From positions 1 to 38,231 of the forward strand of contig NZ_JAUSMI010000070.1 in assembly GCF_030645145.1 (NCBI RefSeq): 38,231 bases of DNA, in the 5' to 3' direction. The notes under the pieces are model-generated. The model was not told the DNA's origin, did no database searches, and was given only the letters and a program-made list of their open reading frames with translations. The DNA is from Microcella sp. Its GTDB lineage: Bacteria; Actinomycetota; Actinomycetes; Actinomycetales; Microbacteriaceae. Position 1 is the stretch's first letter. Each line of letters begins with the position of its first letter. Positions 17,908 to 31,503 of the stretch are shown piece by piece. Made by a program: the position numbers and the translations under genes.

Positions 17908-18056
17908 CGGTGGCCTCTCGAAAGGAGTGAAGGAAGGACGTGGAACGACTGCCAGTCTATGTCACCGCGGTCTGCCGGAACGCCCTCCGACGCTCCGAGA
18001 ACCCGGCGAGAACCCTGCTGAGCCGCCGGTCGCACGGCCCGTCGCGGCGCGAATGA

Positions 18057-18098
18057 CGACGGCGCGGGCATCCATGCAGAAGGATGCCCGCGCCGTCG
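18057..18098 (-). terminator. Terminator hairpin downstream of erpA
   Basis: 17-bp perfect stem CGACGGCGCGGGCATCC / GGATGCCCGCGCCGTCG with an 8-nt loop. Confidence 0.8.
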
Positions 18099-18152
18099 AT
18101 CACGCGGGTGCGGGAGCGCGGGCGGCGGCCCGCCTCCCCGCTCGAGCTCGGC

Positions 18153-18500
18153 TCAGTGGAAGCTGTCGCCGCACGCGCAGGAGCCCTGCGCTTGCGGGTT
18201 GTCGATCGTGAAGCCCTGCTTCTGGATGGTGTCCTCGAAGTCGATCGAGGCGCCGTCGAGGTAGGGCACGCTCATCTTGTCGACGACGACCTCGACGCCC
18301 TCGAAGTCGCGCGTGACGTCGCCGTCGAGGAGGCGCTCGTCGAAGTAGAGCTGATAGATCAGGCCGGAGCAGCCGCCCGGCTGCACCGCGAGGCGGAGGC
18401 GCAGATCATCGCGGCCCTCCTGCTCGAGGAGCGACTTGACCTTGGCGGCGGCGGCATCTGTCAGGGCGACGCCGTGCGTCTCGAGAGCGGTGTCGGTCAT
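18153..18500 (-). CDS. erpA: Iron-sulfur cluster insertion protein (A-type)
   Basis: VQPGGCSGLIYQLYFDE...VVVDKMSVPYLDGASIDFEDTIQKQGFTIDNPQAQGSCACGDSF. Confidence 0.94.
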   Translation of the reverse strand: MTDTALETHGVALTDAAAAKVKSLLEQEGRDDLRLRLAVQPGGCSGLIYQLYFDERLLDGDVTRDFEGVEVVVDKMSVPYLDGASIDFEDTIQKQGFTIDNPQAQGSCACGDSFH

Positions 18501-18544
18501 GGGGTTCCTCCCGGAATCGATGGGGCTTCTGCCAGTGTACGTCG

Positions 18545-19972
18545 CTACGCCGTGAGGTCGACCGCACCGCCGAGCCGGGCGAGCAGGACGGCCTCGGTGA
18601 GGATCGCGCGGTGGAGCACGCCGAGGTGCAGCGACTCGTTCGGGCTGTGGGCGCGGGTGTCCGGGTCCTCCACGCCCGTCACGAGGACGTGCGCGTCGGG
18701 GAAGGTCTCCATGAGCTCGGCGATGAACGGGATCGAGCCGCCGACGCCGACCATGACGGGGTCGGCCTCCCACGCCTCGCGCATCGAGGTGAGGGCCTCG
18801 TCGACCGCCCACGCGCTCGTGTCGACGAGGAACGGATTGCCGAGGTCGACGGCGCCGAAGGTGAGCCGCGCGCCGAAGGGCGCGTGCGCCTCGAGGTGCG
18901 CGCGGAGGGCGGCGAAGGCCTCGGCCGCCGACTGCCCGGGGGCGACGCGCGCGCTGATCTTGACCGAGACGCTCGGCAGGAGCGTGTTGGACGCGTTCTG
19001 CACGCTCGGCGCGTCGATGCCCGTGACGGTGATCGAGGGCTGGGCCCACAGTCGGTGCAGCACGGGGCCGCGGCCGATCGGCGTCACGCCGTCGAGCAGA
19101 GCCGCCTCCTCGCGGAGCCGCTCGTCCGTGTACTCGGGGACATCCTGGTGGTGCGCGCGCAGCCCCTCGACCGCGACGGACCCGTCGGCGTCGTGGAGCG
19201 TCGACAGGAGGCGGACGGTCGCGAGCATCGCGTCGGGCGCGGCGCCGCCGAACATCCCCGAGTGGGAGGCGTGGCCGAGGGTGGAGACGGTGAGCGTGAA
19301 GGCGGCGTTGCCGCGCAGGCCGACCGTGAGCGAGGGGGTGCGGACATCCCAGTTGTCGGAATCGGCGACGACGATGACGTCGGCGGCGAGCAGGGCGCGG
19401 TGCTTGTCGAGCAGGGCGGTGAAGGAACGGGAGCCGAACTCCTCCTCCCCCTCGATGAAGAGCACGAGACCGAGCTCGGGGTCGCCGACCGACTCGACGA
19501 GCGCGCGGATCGCGGCGACGTGCGCGATCACGCCGGCCTTGTCGTCGGCGGCACCGCGACCGTATAGCCGATCGCCGATGACGGTGGGCTCGAACGGCGA
19601 CGTCTCCCAGTCCTCGTCGCGGCCCGGGGGCTGCACGTCGTGGTGCGCGTAGAGGAGGACGGTCGGGCGGCCATTGCGGGGCTCGCGGCGGGCGAGGACG
19701 GCGGGTTGGCCAAGGGTGGCAGTGCCGGGGATCTCGGCGCGGTCGACGATGACCTCGTCGAAGACGCCGAGCTCACGGACGAGGCGGGCGACCTCGTCGG
19801 CGGAGGCCTGCACGTGCGCCGGGTCGAAGCCGTCCCACGACACCGAGGGGATGCGCACGAGCGTCGAGAGGTCGGCGATCGCCGCCGGGAGCCCGTCTCT
19901 CACGCTCCCCCGCAGCTGCTCGATCAGATCGGTCGGGGTGGCGGGCCTCGTGGGCCGGTCGTGGAGCGTCAT
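18545..19972 (-). CDS. M20 family dipeptidase
   Basis: VLLYAHHDVQPPG, RGAADDKAGVIAH, IEGEEEFGSRSF, HASHSGMFGGAAPDA. Confidence 0.94.
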   Translation of the reverse strand: MTLHDRPTRPATPTDLIEQLRGSVRDGLPAAIADLSTLVRIPSVSWDGFDPAHVQASADEVARLVRELGVFDEVIVDRAEIPGTATLGQPAVLARREPRNGRPTVLLYAHHDVQPPGRDEDWETSPFEPTVIGDRLYGRGAADDKAGVIAHVAAIRALVESVGDPELGLVLFIEGEEEFGSRSFTALLDKHRALLAADVIVVADSDNWDVRTPSLTVGLRGNAAFTLTVSTLGHASHSGMFGGAAPDAMLATVRLLSTLHDADGSVAVEGLRAHHQDVPEYTDERLREEAALLDGVTPIGRGPVLHRLWAQPSITVTGIDAPSVQNASNTLLPSVSVKISARVAPGQSAAEAFAALRAHLEAHAPFGARLTFGAVDLGNPFLVDTSAWAVDEALTSMREAWEADPVMVGVGGSIPFIAELMETFPDAHVLVTGVEDPDTRAHSPNESLHLGVLHRAILTEAVLLARLGGAVDLTA

Positions 19973-20015
19973 GCCGGTAATCTAGTGGGCGACTCCACCG
20001 GAAGGATGTGCCGCC

Positions 20016-20624
20016 GTGGCCACCCGAGACAACGCTGACGCCGCCGCTGCGAAGGCGGGCACAACCGCGTCGACCGCCCCGACCGCCTCGAGCGAGGAGG
20101 CCGCCGCGATCGCCGCCGGCAAGGGCCGCCCGACCCCGAGCCGCCGCGAGCGGGAGGCCGCGCGCAAGCGCCCGCTCGTGCCGAACGACCGCAAGGAGGC
20201 CGCGAAGGCCGCCCGAGCGAAGATGAACGAGGCGCGCGATCGCGCCCGCATCGGCATGGCCAACGGCGAGGAGCGCTACCTCCCGACCCGCGACAAGGGC
20301 CCGCAGAAGCGGTTCGTGCGCGACTACGTCGACGCGCGCTGGGGCGTCGGCGAGTTCATGATCCCGGTGATGTTCGCGGTCATCCTGCTCAGCTTCGTGC
20401 CGACGCTCGACATCTACGCGATCCTCGCGCTCTGGGCGTTCTTCCTCGTCGCCGTGCTCGACGCGACGATCCTCGGCTTCCTCGTCAAGCGTCGCCTCGC
20501 CGAGAAGTTCGGCGCCGACCGCGTGGAGAAGGGCGTGAAGTGGTACGCGGCGATGCGCTCGCTGCAGCTACGCGTGCTGCGCCTGCCGAAGCCGCAGGTG
20601 AGCCGCGGGCAGTTCCCCGCCTGA
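20016..20624 (+). CDS. DUF3043 domain-containing membrane protein
   Basis: KRPLVPNDRKEAAKAARAKMNEARDRARIGMANGEERYLPTRDKGPQKRFVRDYVDARWGVGEFMIPVM. Confidence 0.92.
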   Translation: MATRDNADAAAAKAGTTASTAPTASSEEAAAIAAGKGRPTPSRREREAARKRPLVPNDRKEAAKAARAKMNEARDRARIGMANGEERYLPTRDKGPQKRFVRDYVDARWGVGEFMIPVMFAVILLSFVPTLDIYAILALWAFFLVAVLDATILGFLVKRRLAEKFGADRVEKGVKWYAAMRSLQLRVLRLPKPQVSRGQFPA

Positions 20625-20636
20625 CCCGCCGTCGGC

Positions 20637-21686
20637 TCAGCGCACGGCTGTCGTCGCGCGGATTCGCGCGAGACCGCGCGTGACCTGGCGGGCCCAGCCC
20701 GGCCCGCGGTAGAGGAACGCCGTGTAGCCCTGCACGAGCGTCGCGCCCGCGGCGAGCCGCTCGGCCGCGTCCTCCGCGGTGTCGATCCCGCCGACCGCGA
20801 TGACGCAGTAGTCGGCCGGCACGGCGGCCCGCACGCGACGGAGCACCTCGAGCGAGCGCTCCTTCAGCGGCGCCCCGCTCAGGCCGCCGGCGCCCGCGGC
20901 CTCGACGATCGCGGGGTCGGTCGCGAGGCCCCCGCGCCCGATGGTCGTGTTGGTCGCGATGATGCCGCTCAGGCCCTTGCCGACGGCGAGGCGCGCGACC
21001 GCGTCGATGGACTCGTCGTCGAGATCGGGGGCGATCTTCACGAGGACGGGAGTCGACCCGGCCTCCTCGAGCACGGCATCCAGCAGCGGCCCCAGGAGCG
21101 CCTCGTCCTGCAGGCCGCGGAGCCCCGGGGTGTTGGGCGACGAGACGTTGACGGCGAGATAGTCGGCGACCGGCGCGAGGAGGCGGGCCGATTCGCGGTA
21201 GTCGGCCACGGCATCCTCGACCGCGACGACGCGGCTCTTGCCGATGTTCGCGCCGATGATGGGGCGCGGGCGGCGGGCAGCCTCACGACGGACGTTCTCG
21301 GCGGCGTGCGCGGCGCCGCGGTTGTTGAAGCCCATGCGGTTGATCACCGCGCGATCGGCGAGGAGGCGGAACAGGCGCGGGCGCGGGTTGCCCTCCTGCG
21401 CGATCGCGGTGACGGTGCCGATCTCGACGTGGCCGAATCCGAGCGCCCAGAGCCCGCGGATGCTCTCCGCATCCTTGTCGAAGCCCGCGGCCATGCCGAA
21501 CGGCGACTCGAAGCGCAGCCCCATCGCCTCGACCGCGAGGCTCGGGTCGGGCGCGGTGAACCGGCGCACCAGCCCCGTCAGGCCGAGCCTCGGGATCGCG
21601 CGGATGACGGAGACTGCGAGGTGGTGGGCCCGCTCGGGGTCCATCCGAGCGAAGACCTGCCGGAAGACGACGTCGTACGCGCCCAC
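20637..21686 (-). CDS. pyrD: Quinone-dependent dihydroorotate dehydrogenase
   Basis: FGMAAGFDKDAESIRGLWALGFGHVEIGTVT, NRMGFNNRG, LAVNVSSPNTPGLRGLQ. Confidence 0.96.
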   Translation of the reverse strand: MGAYDVVFRQVFARMDPERAHHLAVSVIRAIPRLGLTGLVRRFTAPDPSLAVEAMGLRFESPFGMAAGFDKDAESIRGLWALGFGHVEIGTVTAIAQEGNPRPRLFRLLADRAVINRMGFNNRGAAHAAENVRREAARRPRPIIGANIGKSRVVAVEDAVADYRESARLLAPVADYLAVNVSSPNTPGLRGLQDEALLGPLLDAVLEEAGSTPVLVKIAPDLDDESIDAVARLAVGKGLSGIIATNTTIGRGGLATDPAIVEAAGAGGLSGAPLKERSLEVLRRVRAAVPADYCVIAVGGIDTAEDAAERLAAGATLVQGYTAFLYRGPGWARQVTRGLARIRATTAVR

Positions 21687-21690
21687 GCGG

Positions 21691-22158
21691 TCAGGCCTCG
21701 GTCGCGCGCTGCGCGTCCTCGATGCGCAGCTGGCGGATGGCCGACTCGAAGTCGTCGAGGTTCTCGAACGCCTGGTAGACGCTCGCGAAGCGGAGGAACG
21801 CGACCTCGTCGAGCTGACGGAGCTCGGGCAGGATCGCGAGGCCGATGTCGTTCGCCTCGAGCTGCGAGGCGCCCGTGGCGCGGAGGTTCTCCTCCACCTT
21901 CTGGGCGAGCAGGGCGAGGTCGGTGTCGGTGACTGGGCGGCCCTGGCACGCCTTGCGGACGCCCGCGACGATCTTCTCGCGCGAGAAGGGCTCGACCACG
22001 CCGTTGCGCTTGATCACCGAGAGGCTCGCGGTCTCGGTCGTCGAGAAGCGGCGGCCGCACTCGGGGCACTGCCGACGTCGCCGGATCGAGAGCCCGTCGT
22101 CGCTCGTGCGGGAGTCGATGACGCGGCTGTCGGGGTACCGGCAGAAGGGGCAGTGCAT
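21691..22158 (-). CDS. nrdR: Transcriptional repressor NrdR
   Basis: [43 protein letters not shown] zinc ribbon and ATP-cone. Confidence 0.97.
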   Translation of the reverse strand: MHCPFCRYPDSRVIDSRTSDDGLSIRRRRQCPECGRRFSTTETASLSVIKRNGVVEPFSREKIVAGVRKACQGRPVTDTDLALLAQKVEENLRATGASQLEANDIGLAILPELRQLDEVAFLRFASVYQAFENLDDFESAIRQLRIEDAQRATEA

Positions 22159-22169
22159 GGTGACTGAGC

Positions 22170-23486
22170 CTAGTCGCCGGCGTCGCGGAAGCGCGCGCGG
22201 ACGGCCTCGCCGTGGGCGGGGAGCTGCTCCGCATCGCTCAGCACGCCGACGCGCTCGGCGACCTCGCGCAGGGCCGCGCGGTCGTACTCGACGACCTGCT
22301 GCGGGCGCAGGAAGCTGTACGCGCCGAGGCCCGAGGCGAAACGGGCCTGACCGCCCGTCGGGAGGACGTGGTTCGACCCCGCGATGTAGTCGCCGAGGCT
22401 CACGGGCGTGTGATCGCCGACGAAGATCGCGCCCGCGCTCGTCAGCCGCGGCAGGAGCGCGTGCGGGTCGCGCACCTGCACCTCGAGGTGCTCGGGCGCG
22501 TAGGCGTTGCTGAATCGCGCGGCCTGCTCGAGGTCGTCGACGAGAACGAGGGCCGACTGGGGCCCGGCGAGGGCGATCTCGACGCGCTCGCGGTGGCGGG
22601 TCGCGGCGACGGCGGCGGGGAGGGCGGCCTCGACCGCGGCGGCGAGAGCGGGCGAGTCGGTCACGAGGACGGCGCCCGCGAGCTCGTCGTGCTCGGCCTG
22701 GCTCACGAGGTCGGCGACGACGAGCGCGGGCGAGGCCGACTCGTCGGCGATCACGAGGATCTCGGTCGGCCCGGCCTCGGAGTCGATGCCGACGACGCCC
22801 GTGACGGCGCGCTTCGCGGTCGCGACGAAGAGATTGCCGGGACCCGTGATGACCTGCACCGGCTCGAGCCCGAGGTCGGGGACGCCGTAGGCGAGGGCGC
22901 CGATCGCGCCGGCGCCGCCCATCGCGTAGACCTCGTCGACACCGAGCAGGTGCGCGGCGCCGAGGATCGTCGGGTGGACGCTGCCGCCGAACGCGGCCTG
23001 CGGGGGGCTCGCGAGCGCGATCGACGGCACGCCCGCGACCTGCGCCGCGACGACGTTCATGACGACGCTCGAGGGGTAGACGGCCTTCCCGCCGGGCACG
23101 TACAGGCCGACGCGGTCGACTGGCTGCCAGCGCTGCACGATGCGGGCGCCCGGGGCGATCTCGGTCGTGACCGTCGGCGGAACCTGCGCGGCCGTGCCGC
23201 GGCGCACGCGGTCGATCGCCTCGACGAGGGCTTCGCGCACCGCGGGGTCGAGCGCGGCCTCGGCCTCGCGCAGCGCGTCGAGCGGCACGCGGACGTGCGG
23301 CGGGCGGACGCGATCGAAGCGCTCGGCCTGATCGATGAGGGCGGCGGCGCCACGGGCGCGGACATCCGCGATGAGGGCGTCGACCGCCTCGACGGCGGAG
23401 CCGACGTCGCTCGCGGAGCGCGGGACGAGGGCGAGGAGATCGGCCGTGGAGAGTTCACGGCCGCGGAGATCGAGGGTCTGGATCAT
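22170..23486 (-). CDS. hisD: Histidinol dehydrogenase
   Basis: [76 protein letters not shown]. Confidence 0.97.
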   Translation of the reverse strand: MIQTLDLRGRELSTADLLALVPRSASDVGSAVEAVDALIADVRARGAAALIDQAERFDRVRPPHVRVPLDALREAEAALDPAVREALVEAIDRVRRGTAAQVPPTVTTEIAPGARIVQRWQPVDRVGLYVPGGKAVYPSSVVMNVVAAQVAGVPSIALASPPQAAFGGSVHPTILGAAHLLGVDEVYAMGGAGAIGALAYGVPDLGLEPVQVITGPGNLFVATAKRAVTGVVGIDSEAGPTEILVIADESASPALVVADLVSQAEHDELAGAVLVTDSPALAAAVEAALPAAVAATRHRERVEIALAGPQSALVLVDDLEQAARFSNAYAPEHLEVQVRDPHALLPRLTSAGAIFVGDHTPVSLGDYIAGSNHVLPTGGQARFASGLGAYSFLRPQQVVEYDRAALREVAERVGVLSDAEQLPAHGEAVRARFRDAGD

Positions 23487-23551
23487 GGCGCGATCAGCCT
23501 AATCGCGGCCAGCCTCGGGAATACCCCGCGCGCTCGGGTGTTGGATCGTGC

Positions 23552-24055
23552 GTGATGACCACGACAGCCGACGCCACCGGATTCGACGCCTTCGCCCAGG
23601 CCTTCCGCCGCCACGCGGCGGGCGTCGCGGTGATCACGGCGCGCACCGCCGCTGGCGAGCCGGTCGGGTTCACGGCGACCTCGCTCGCGTCGCTCGCCGC
23701 CGCTCCCCCGCTCGCGACCTTCAATATGGCGCGCACGGCGAGCAGCTGGCCGGCGATCGCCGAGACCGACCACGTGGCGATCCACATGCTCGGCCTCGAC
23801 GACTTCGCGGTCGCCGGCATCATGGCGGGCGATCACGACCACCGCTTCGACGGCGACCATTGGGAGCCGGGCCCGCACGGCCTGCCCATCCTGAAGGGCG
23901 TCACCGCGTGGATGGTCGGGCGCATCGTCGCCCGCACGCACGTCGCCGAGAACGCGATGATCGCGGTGCAGATCGAGGAGGGCGCGCTCGGCGAGCCCGA
24001 CGAGCCGCTGCTCTACCACGAGCGCCGGTACCGCGCGCTCGGCGCCGAGCTCTAG
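23552..24055 (+). CDS. Flavin reductase family protein
   Basis: FRRHAAGVAVITARTAAGEPVGFTATSLASLAAAPPLATFNMARTASSWPAI...LLYHERRYRAL. Confidence 0.93.
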   Translation: MMTTTADATGFDAFAQAFRRHAAGVAVITARTAAGEPVGFTATSLASLAAAPPLATFNMARTASSWPAIAETDHVAIHMLGLDDFAVAGIMAGDHDHRFDGDHWEPGPHGLPILKGVTAWMVGRIVARTHVAENAMIAVQIEEGALGEPDEPLLYHERRYRALGAEL

Positions 24056-24085
24056 CGCTCCGGCCTCGGCCCGCCGGGGCGACCG

Positions 24086-24301
24086 CTACGGGCGGTCGGT
24101 GCCGATCGCGCCGTCGATGTTCGACTTGACGTCCTCGATCTGGTCCGAGAACTTCCCGCCGGTGACCTTGTCGGCGGCGTCGGCCACGGCGTCGAGGACC
24201 TTGTCGCTGATGTCCTCCGCCTGCTCGCTCTCGAGCATGCCCTTGACCTGGTCGCTCTCGAGGAACTCCTTGGCCTTGCCGGTGATGTCGTCGATGCCCA
24301 T
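24086..24301 (-). CDS. Rv0909/MT0933-like 'antitoxin' family small protein
   Basis: 71 aa MGIDDITGKAKEFLESDQ...ADAADKVTGGKFSDQIEDVKSNIDGAIG; SD GAAGGAGG before ATG. Confidence 0.65.
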   Translation of the reverse strand: MGIDDITGKAKEFLESDQVKGMLESEQAEDISDKVLDAVADAADKVTGGKFSDQIEDVKSNIDGAIGTDRP

Positions 24302-24411
24302 GACGTCCTCCTTCTCGCGCCGACGGCGCTGTCGTGCGCGCCGCGGGGCGCGTCGGCACGATTATGCTCGCCCGGTCGGCCTCGCGGGCCGTCTCTCAGC
24401 GGATGCCCGGC

Positions 24412-27921
<3,510 letters not shown>

Positions 27922-28053
27922 GGCACCTCCGGGTGCGGTTCTGGGGCGGGGTCCGCGGCGTGCGGGGTCACCAGTCTAGGTCGCGCCGGAGGGCCGTTCG
28001 GCGTGTCGCGGGTGCGTCGCGCGAGCCGCGCATCCGTCGCCGTGAACCGCCGG

Positions 28054-28977
28054 TCAGGATGCTCGGAGCACGTCGAGCGCGTGCTGGAGATCGTCGGGGT
28101 AGACCGACGAGAACTCGACCTCGGCGCCCGTGGCGGGGTGCCGGAAACCGAGTCGCATGGCGTGGAGCCACTGGCGGCTGAGCCCGAGCCGGGCGCTCAG
28201 GGTCGGGTCGGCGCCGTACATCGCGTCGCCGACGCAGGGGTGGCGCTGCGCGGCCATGTGGACGCGGATCTGGTGGGTGCGGCCCGTCTCGAGGTGGATC
28301 TCCAGGAGCGTCGCGGAGGGGAACGCCTCGAGCGTGTCGTAGTGCGTGACGGAGGGCTTGCCGTCGGCGACGACGGCGAACCTCCAGGCCGAGCCGGGGT
28401 GCCGGCCGATGGGCGCGTCGATCGTGCCCGAGAAGGGGTCGGGGTGGCCCTGCACGATCGCGTGGTAGATCTTCGAGACCTCGCGGTCGTGGAAGAGGCG
28501 CTTGAGCTCGCGGTATGCCGACTCGGTCTTCGCGACGACCATGAGGCCGCTCGTGCCGGCGTCGAGGCGGTGCACGATGCCCGCGCGCTCGGCCGGGCCG
28601 GAGGTCGCGATGCGGAAGCCCGCGGCGGCGAGGGCTCCGAGCACGGTCGGGCCGTCCCAGCCGACGCTCGGGTGCGCGGCGACCCCCACGGGCTTGTCGA
28701 TCACGACGAGGTCGTCGTCGTCGTGGACGATGCGGAGGTTCTCGACGGCGATCGGCTCGATCGAGGGCTCGCGGCGGGGCTCCCACGAGACCTCGAGCCA
28801 GGCGTCGCGGGGCAGCCGGTCGGACTTCCCGAGCGTGCGGCCGTCGACCGTGACTCCCCCGGCCTCGGCGACCTCGGCGGCGAAGGTGCGCGAGAAGCCG
28901 AGGAGCTTGGCGAGAGCGGCGTCGACGCGCTCGCCGGAAAGCCCGTCGGGGACGGGGAGAGCGCGTGACTCGGTCAC
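28054..28977 (-). CDS. RluA/RluD family pseudouridine synthase
   Basis: S4-like N-terminus; [57 protein letters not shown]. Confidence 0.95.
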   Translation of the reverse strand: MTESRALPVPDGLSGERVDAALAKLLGFSRTFAAEVAEAGGVTVDGRTLGKSDRLPRDAWLEVSWEPRREPSIEPIAVENLRIVHDDDDLVVIDKPVGVAAHPSVGWDGPTVLGALAAAGFRIATSGPAERAGIVHRLDAGTSGLMVVAKTESAYRELKRLFHDREVSKIYHAIVQGHPDPFSGTIDAPIGRHPGSAWRFAVVADGKPSVTHYDTLEAFPSATLLEIHLETGRTHQIRVHMAAQRHPCVGDAMYGADPTLSARLGLSRQWLHAMRLGFRHPATGAEVEFSSVYPDDLQHALDVLRAS

Positions 28978-29011
28978 GACGTCCCTCCCCGTCCCCGACG
29001 GAGGGTGCTGC

Positions 29012-29791
29012 TCAGGAGCCGTAGCCCGGGTACTGGCCCGGCGTCTGCTGCGGCTGGCCGAAGCTCGGTGCGGAGCCCGGGAACTGGGCCGAACCGGGAG
29101 CGCCGACGGGCGCCGAGCCGACGGGTGCGGCGGCGGAGCCGGGCGCGGCGGACTCGGGCTGACCGGACGCGGCGCTCGAGCCCTCGAGCTCGCGCAGCTG
29201 GCCCTGGATGTAGGTGCGGAGCTGGTTGCGGTACTCGCGCTCGAACACGCGGAGCTCCTCCACGCGGGCCTCGAGCGTCGTCTTCTCGGCCTGGAGCTGG
29301 TCGACGATCTGACGCTGCTGGCCCTCGGCCTCGGAGACGAGGCGCTGGGCGGTCGCCTGGCCCTCGGCGATGAGCTCGTCGCGCTTGGCGATGCCCTCGC
29401 GCACGTGCTCCTCGTGGAGGCGACGGGCGAGCTGGAGCAGATTGTTCGTGCTCGTGGTCTCGAGCGACGCGTCCGTTGCGGCGGGCGCCGAGGCCGGGGC
29501 CGGAGCGGCGGGCGCCGAGTAGGCGGGGGCCGACGCGGCGGGGACCGAGGCGACGGGCTGCGGAGCGGGCTGCTCGGCGGCCGGGGCCGCGCCTCCGCTG
29601 CGCTGCAGCTCGGCGATGCGGGCATCGGCGGCGACGAGGCGCTGCTTGAGCTCGTCGTTCTCCTGGTTCAGGCGACGGAACTCGACGACGATCTCGTCGA
29701 GGAAGTCATCGACCTCGTCCTGGTCGTATCCCTCGCGGAACTTGGTCGACTGGAAGCGCTTGTTGACGACGTCTTCGGGAGTGAGGGCCAT
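29012..29791 (-). CDS. DivIVA domain-containing protein (Wag31-like)
   Basis: [49 protein letters not shown]; coiled coil and low-complexity Ala/Pro linker. Confidence 0.95.
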   Translation of the reverse strand: MALTPEDVVNKRFQSTKFREGYDQDEVDDFLDEIVVEFRRLNQENDELKQRLVAADARIAELQRSGGAAPAAEQPAPQPVASVPAASAPAYSAPAAPAPASAPAATDASLETTSTNNLLQLARRLHEEHVREGIAKRDELIAEGQATAQRLVSEAEGQQRQIVDQLQAEKTTLEARVEELRVFEREYRNQLRTYIQGQLRELEGSSAASGQPESAAPGSAAAPVGSAPVGAPGSAQFPGSAPSFGQPQQTPGQYPGYGS

Positions 29792-29825
29792 TCCGTGCTA
29801 CCTCGGAACTTTCTGGAGAGCGGTC

Positions 29826-29844
29826 GGATAACGATGGGATAACG
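29826..29844. repeat. Short tandem direct repeat upstream of divIVA
   Basis: GGATAACG at 29826 and 29837 (11-bp period), 35-53 nt upstream of the divIVA start. Confidence 0.5.
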
Positions 29845-29935
29845 CTAGCAACAGCGAACCACACGCGTCACATCGGTTACCCCACCCTACCCACTCGTGG
29901 CTCGACGCGTCAGAGTCGAATCGTGCGCGAGGGAC

Positions 29936-30232
29936 TCAGCGCGGGCCGACGATCGACATGAGGATGAAGATGCCGATCATGACGATCGTCCAGGCCAGAT
30001 CGAGCTGGATCATTCCCAGCCGGATGGGCGGGATGACGCGGCGGACGGCCTTGATCGGCGGGTCGGTGAGCGTGTAGCTGACCTCGGCGGCGATGACGAC
30101 GGCGCCCGTCGGCCGCCAACCGCGATTCAGCGCCTGGATCCAGTCGAAGACGAATCGCGCCCACATGGCGAGGAAGACGATGAGCAGCGCGACGTAGATC
30201 ACGCCGAACACGATGGAGAGGACGGCCTGCAC
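29936..30232 (-). CDS. YggT family membrane protein
   Basis: Two hydrophobic halves with TDPPIKAVRRVIPPIRLGMIQLDLAW. Confidence 0.92.
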   Translation of the reverse strand: MQAVLSIVFGVIYVALLIVFLAMWARFVFDWIQALNRGWRPTGAVVIAAEVSYTLTDPPIKAVRRVIPPIRLGMIQLDLAWTIVMIGIFILMSIVGPR

Positions 30233-30305
30233 GGGGTTCAGTCTGTCAGGTCACGCTGGGAGCGGCCGCGCGCGGCGCGCGGCGCCGGGCCGCGGCGGGG
30301 CGGGA

Positions 30306-30785
30306 TCAGGAGAGGAACGAGGCGTCGACGTCCGGCTCGGACTCGGCCTGCTCGCCGCTCACGGCGACGTGCGACGGCGAGAGCAGGAACACCTTGCTCG
30401 TGACGCGCTCGATCTTCCCGTAGAGGCCCTGCGACAGGCCGCTCGCGAAGTCGACGAGACGGCGGGCCTCGGACTCGGTCATCTGCGAGAGGTTGATGAT
30501 GACGGGGATGCCCTCGCGGAAGCTCTCGGCGATGACCTGCGCGTCCTTGTAGTGACGCGGGTGGACGGTGAGGATCTCGTTCATGTCGGAGGGTGCGGCA
30601 TTCCGTGTCGGGGCGGAGCGACGCAGAGGCGTCACGGGGGCGCGCTGCGGACCCGGAGCGGGCACCGCGGCGACGGAGGGCGCGGGCTGCGCACGGTGGT
30701 CGCGCTGCTCGGCGGGAGCGTCGTACTCGACCTCTTCATCGGCGAGGCCGAGGTAGACCATGGTCTTGCGAAGCGGGTTCGTCAT
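30306..30785 (-). CDS. sepF: Cell division protein SepF
   Basis: [57 protein letters not shown]. Confidence 0.95.
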   Translation of the reverse strand: MTNPLRKTMVYLGLADEEVEYDAPAEQRDHRAQPAPSVAAVPAPGPQRAPVTPLRRSAPTRNAAPSDMNEILTVHPRHYKDAQVIAESFREGIPVIINLSQMTESEARRLVDFASGLSQGLYGKIERVTSKVFLLSPSHVAVSGEQAESEPDVDASFLS

Positions 30786-30818
30786 GAGGCGTCCTTCGAG
30801 TCGTGGTGCTCTTGCAGG

Positions 30819-31499
30819 CTATTGGGGCGCCGGACGTTTTCCGGTGATTGCGGTCCCGATCCGAAGGTGTGTCGCCCCCTCGGCGATGGCCTCGGCGTAG
30901 TCGCCCGACATGCCGGCGGAGAGGTCCGTCGCCTCGGGCGCGATCGTGCGCACGCGGTCGCCGATCGCGCGCAGTCGCGCGAACGCGCCCCGGGCATCCT
31001 CATCGAGGGGCGCGACTCCCATGACGCCGCGCAGGCGCAGGCGCTCAGTCGCGAGGACCGCCTCGGCGAGCTCCTCGACGCGATCGGGCGCGACTCCCCC
31101 GCGGCCGGGGTCGTCGGTGAGATTGATCTCGAGGAACACGTCGAGCGCGCGCTCGACGCCTGCGAGCGACGTGATGAGGGATGCGCGGTCGACCGAGTGG
31201 ATGACGTCCGCGTAGCGCGCGACCGCCTTCGCCTTGTTCGACTGCAGCTGCCCGACGAAGTGCCACGTGAGCGGCAGCCCCTCGAGCTCGGCGGCCTTCG
31301 GCGCGGCGTCCTGGTGGCGGTTCTCGCCGACGTGCCGCACGCCGAGGTCGACGAGGTCGCGGACGAGCTGCGCGGGGTGGAACTTCGTCACGACCACGAG
31401 CGTGAGCTCATCGGGCGACCGCCCCGCTCGCGCGCACGCGTCGGCGATGCCCGCCGTGACCGCGGCGTAGCGATCGGCGAGCTCGGGCGGGGCCGTCAC
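30819..31499 (-). CDS. YggS family pyridoxal phosphate-dependent protein
   Basis: LVVVTKFHPAQLVRDLVDLGVRHVGENRHQDAAPK; WHFVGQLQSNKAKAVARYADVIHSVDR; LSAGMSGDYAEAIAEGATHLRIGTAI. Confidence 0.95.
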   Translation of the reverse strand: MTAPPELADRYAAVTAGIADACARAGRSPDELTLVVVTKFHPAQLVRDLVDLGVRHVGENRHQDAAPKAAELEGLPLTWHFVGQLQSNKAKAVARYADVIHSVDRASLITSLAGVERALDVFLEINLTDDPGRGGVAPDRVEELAEAVLATERLRLRGVMGVAPLDEDARGAFARLRAIGDRVRTIAPEATDLSAGMSGDYAEAIAEGATHLRIGTAITGKRPAPQ

Positions 31500-31503
31500 C
31501 GGG

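Noticed and set aside
22212-23555. 447-aa plus-strand ORF antisense to hisD
   Set aside because: Biased R/D/G/E composition with no motif; hisD is unambiguous.
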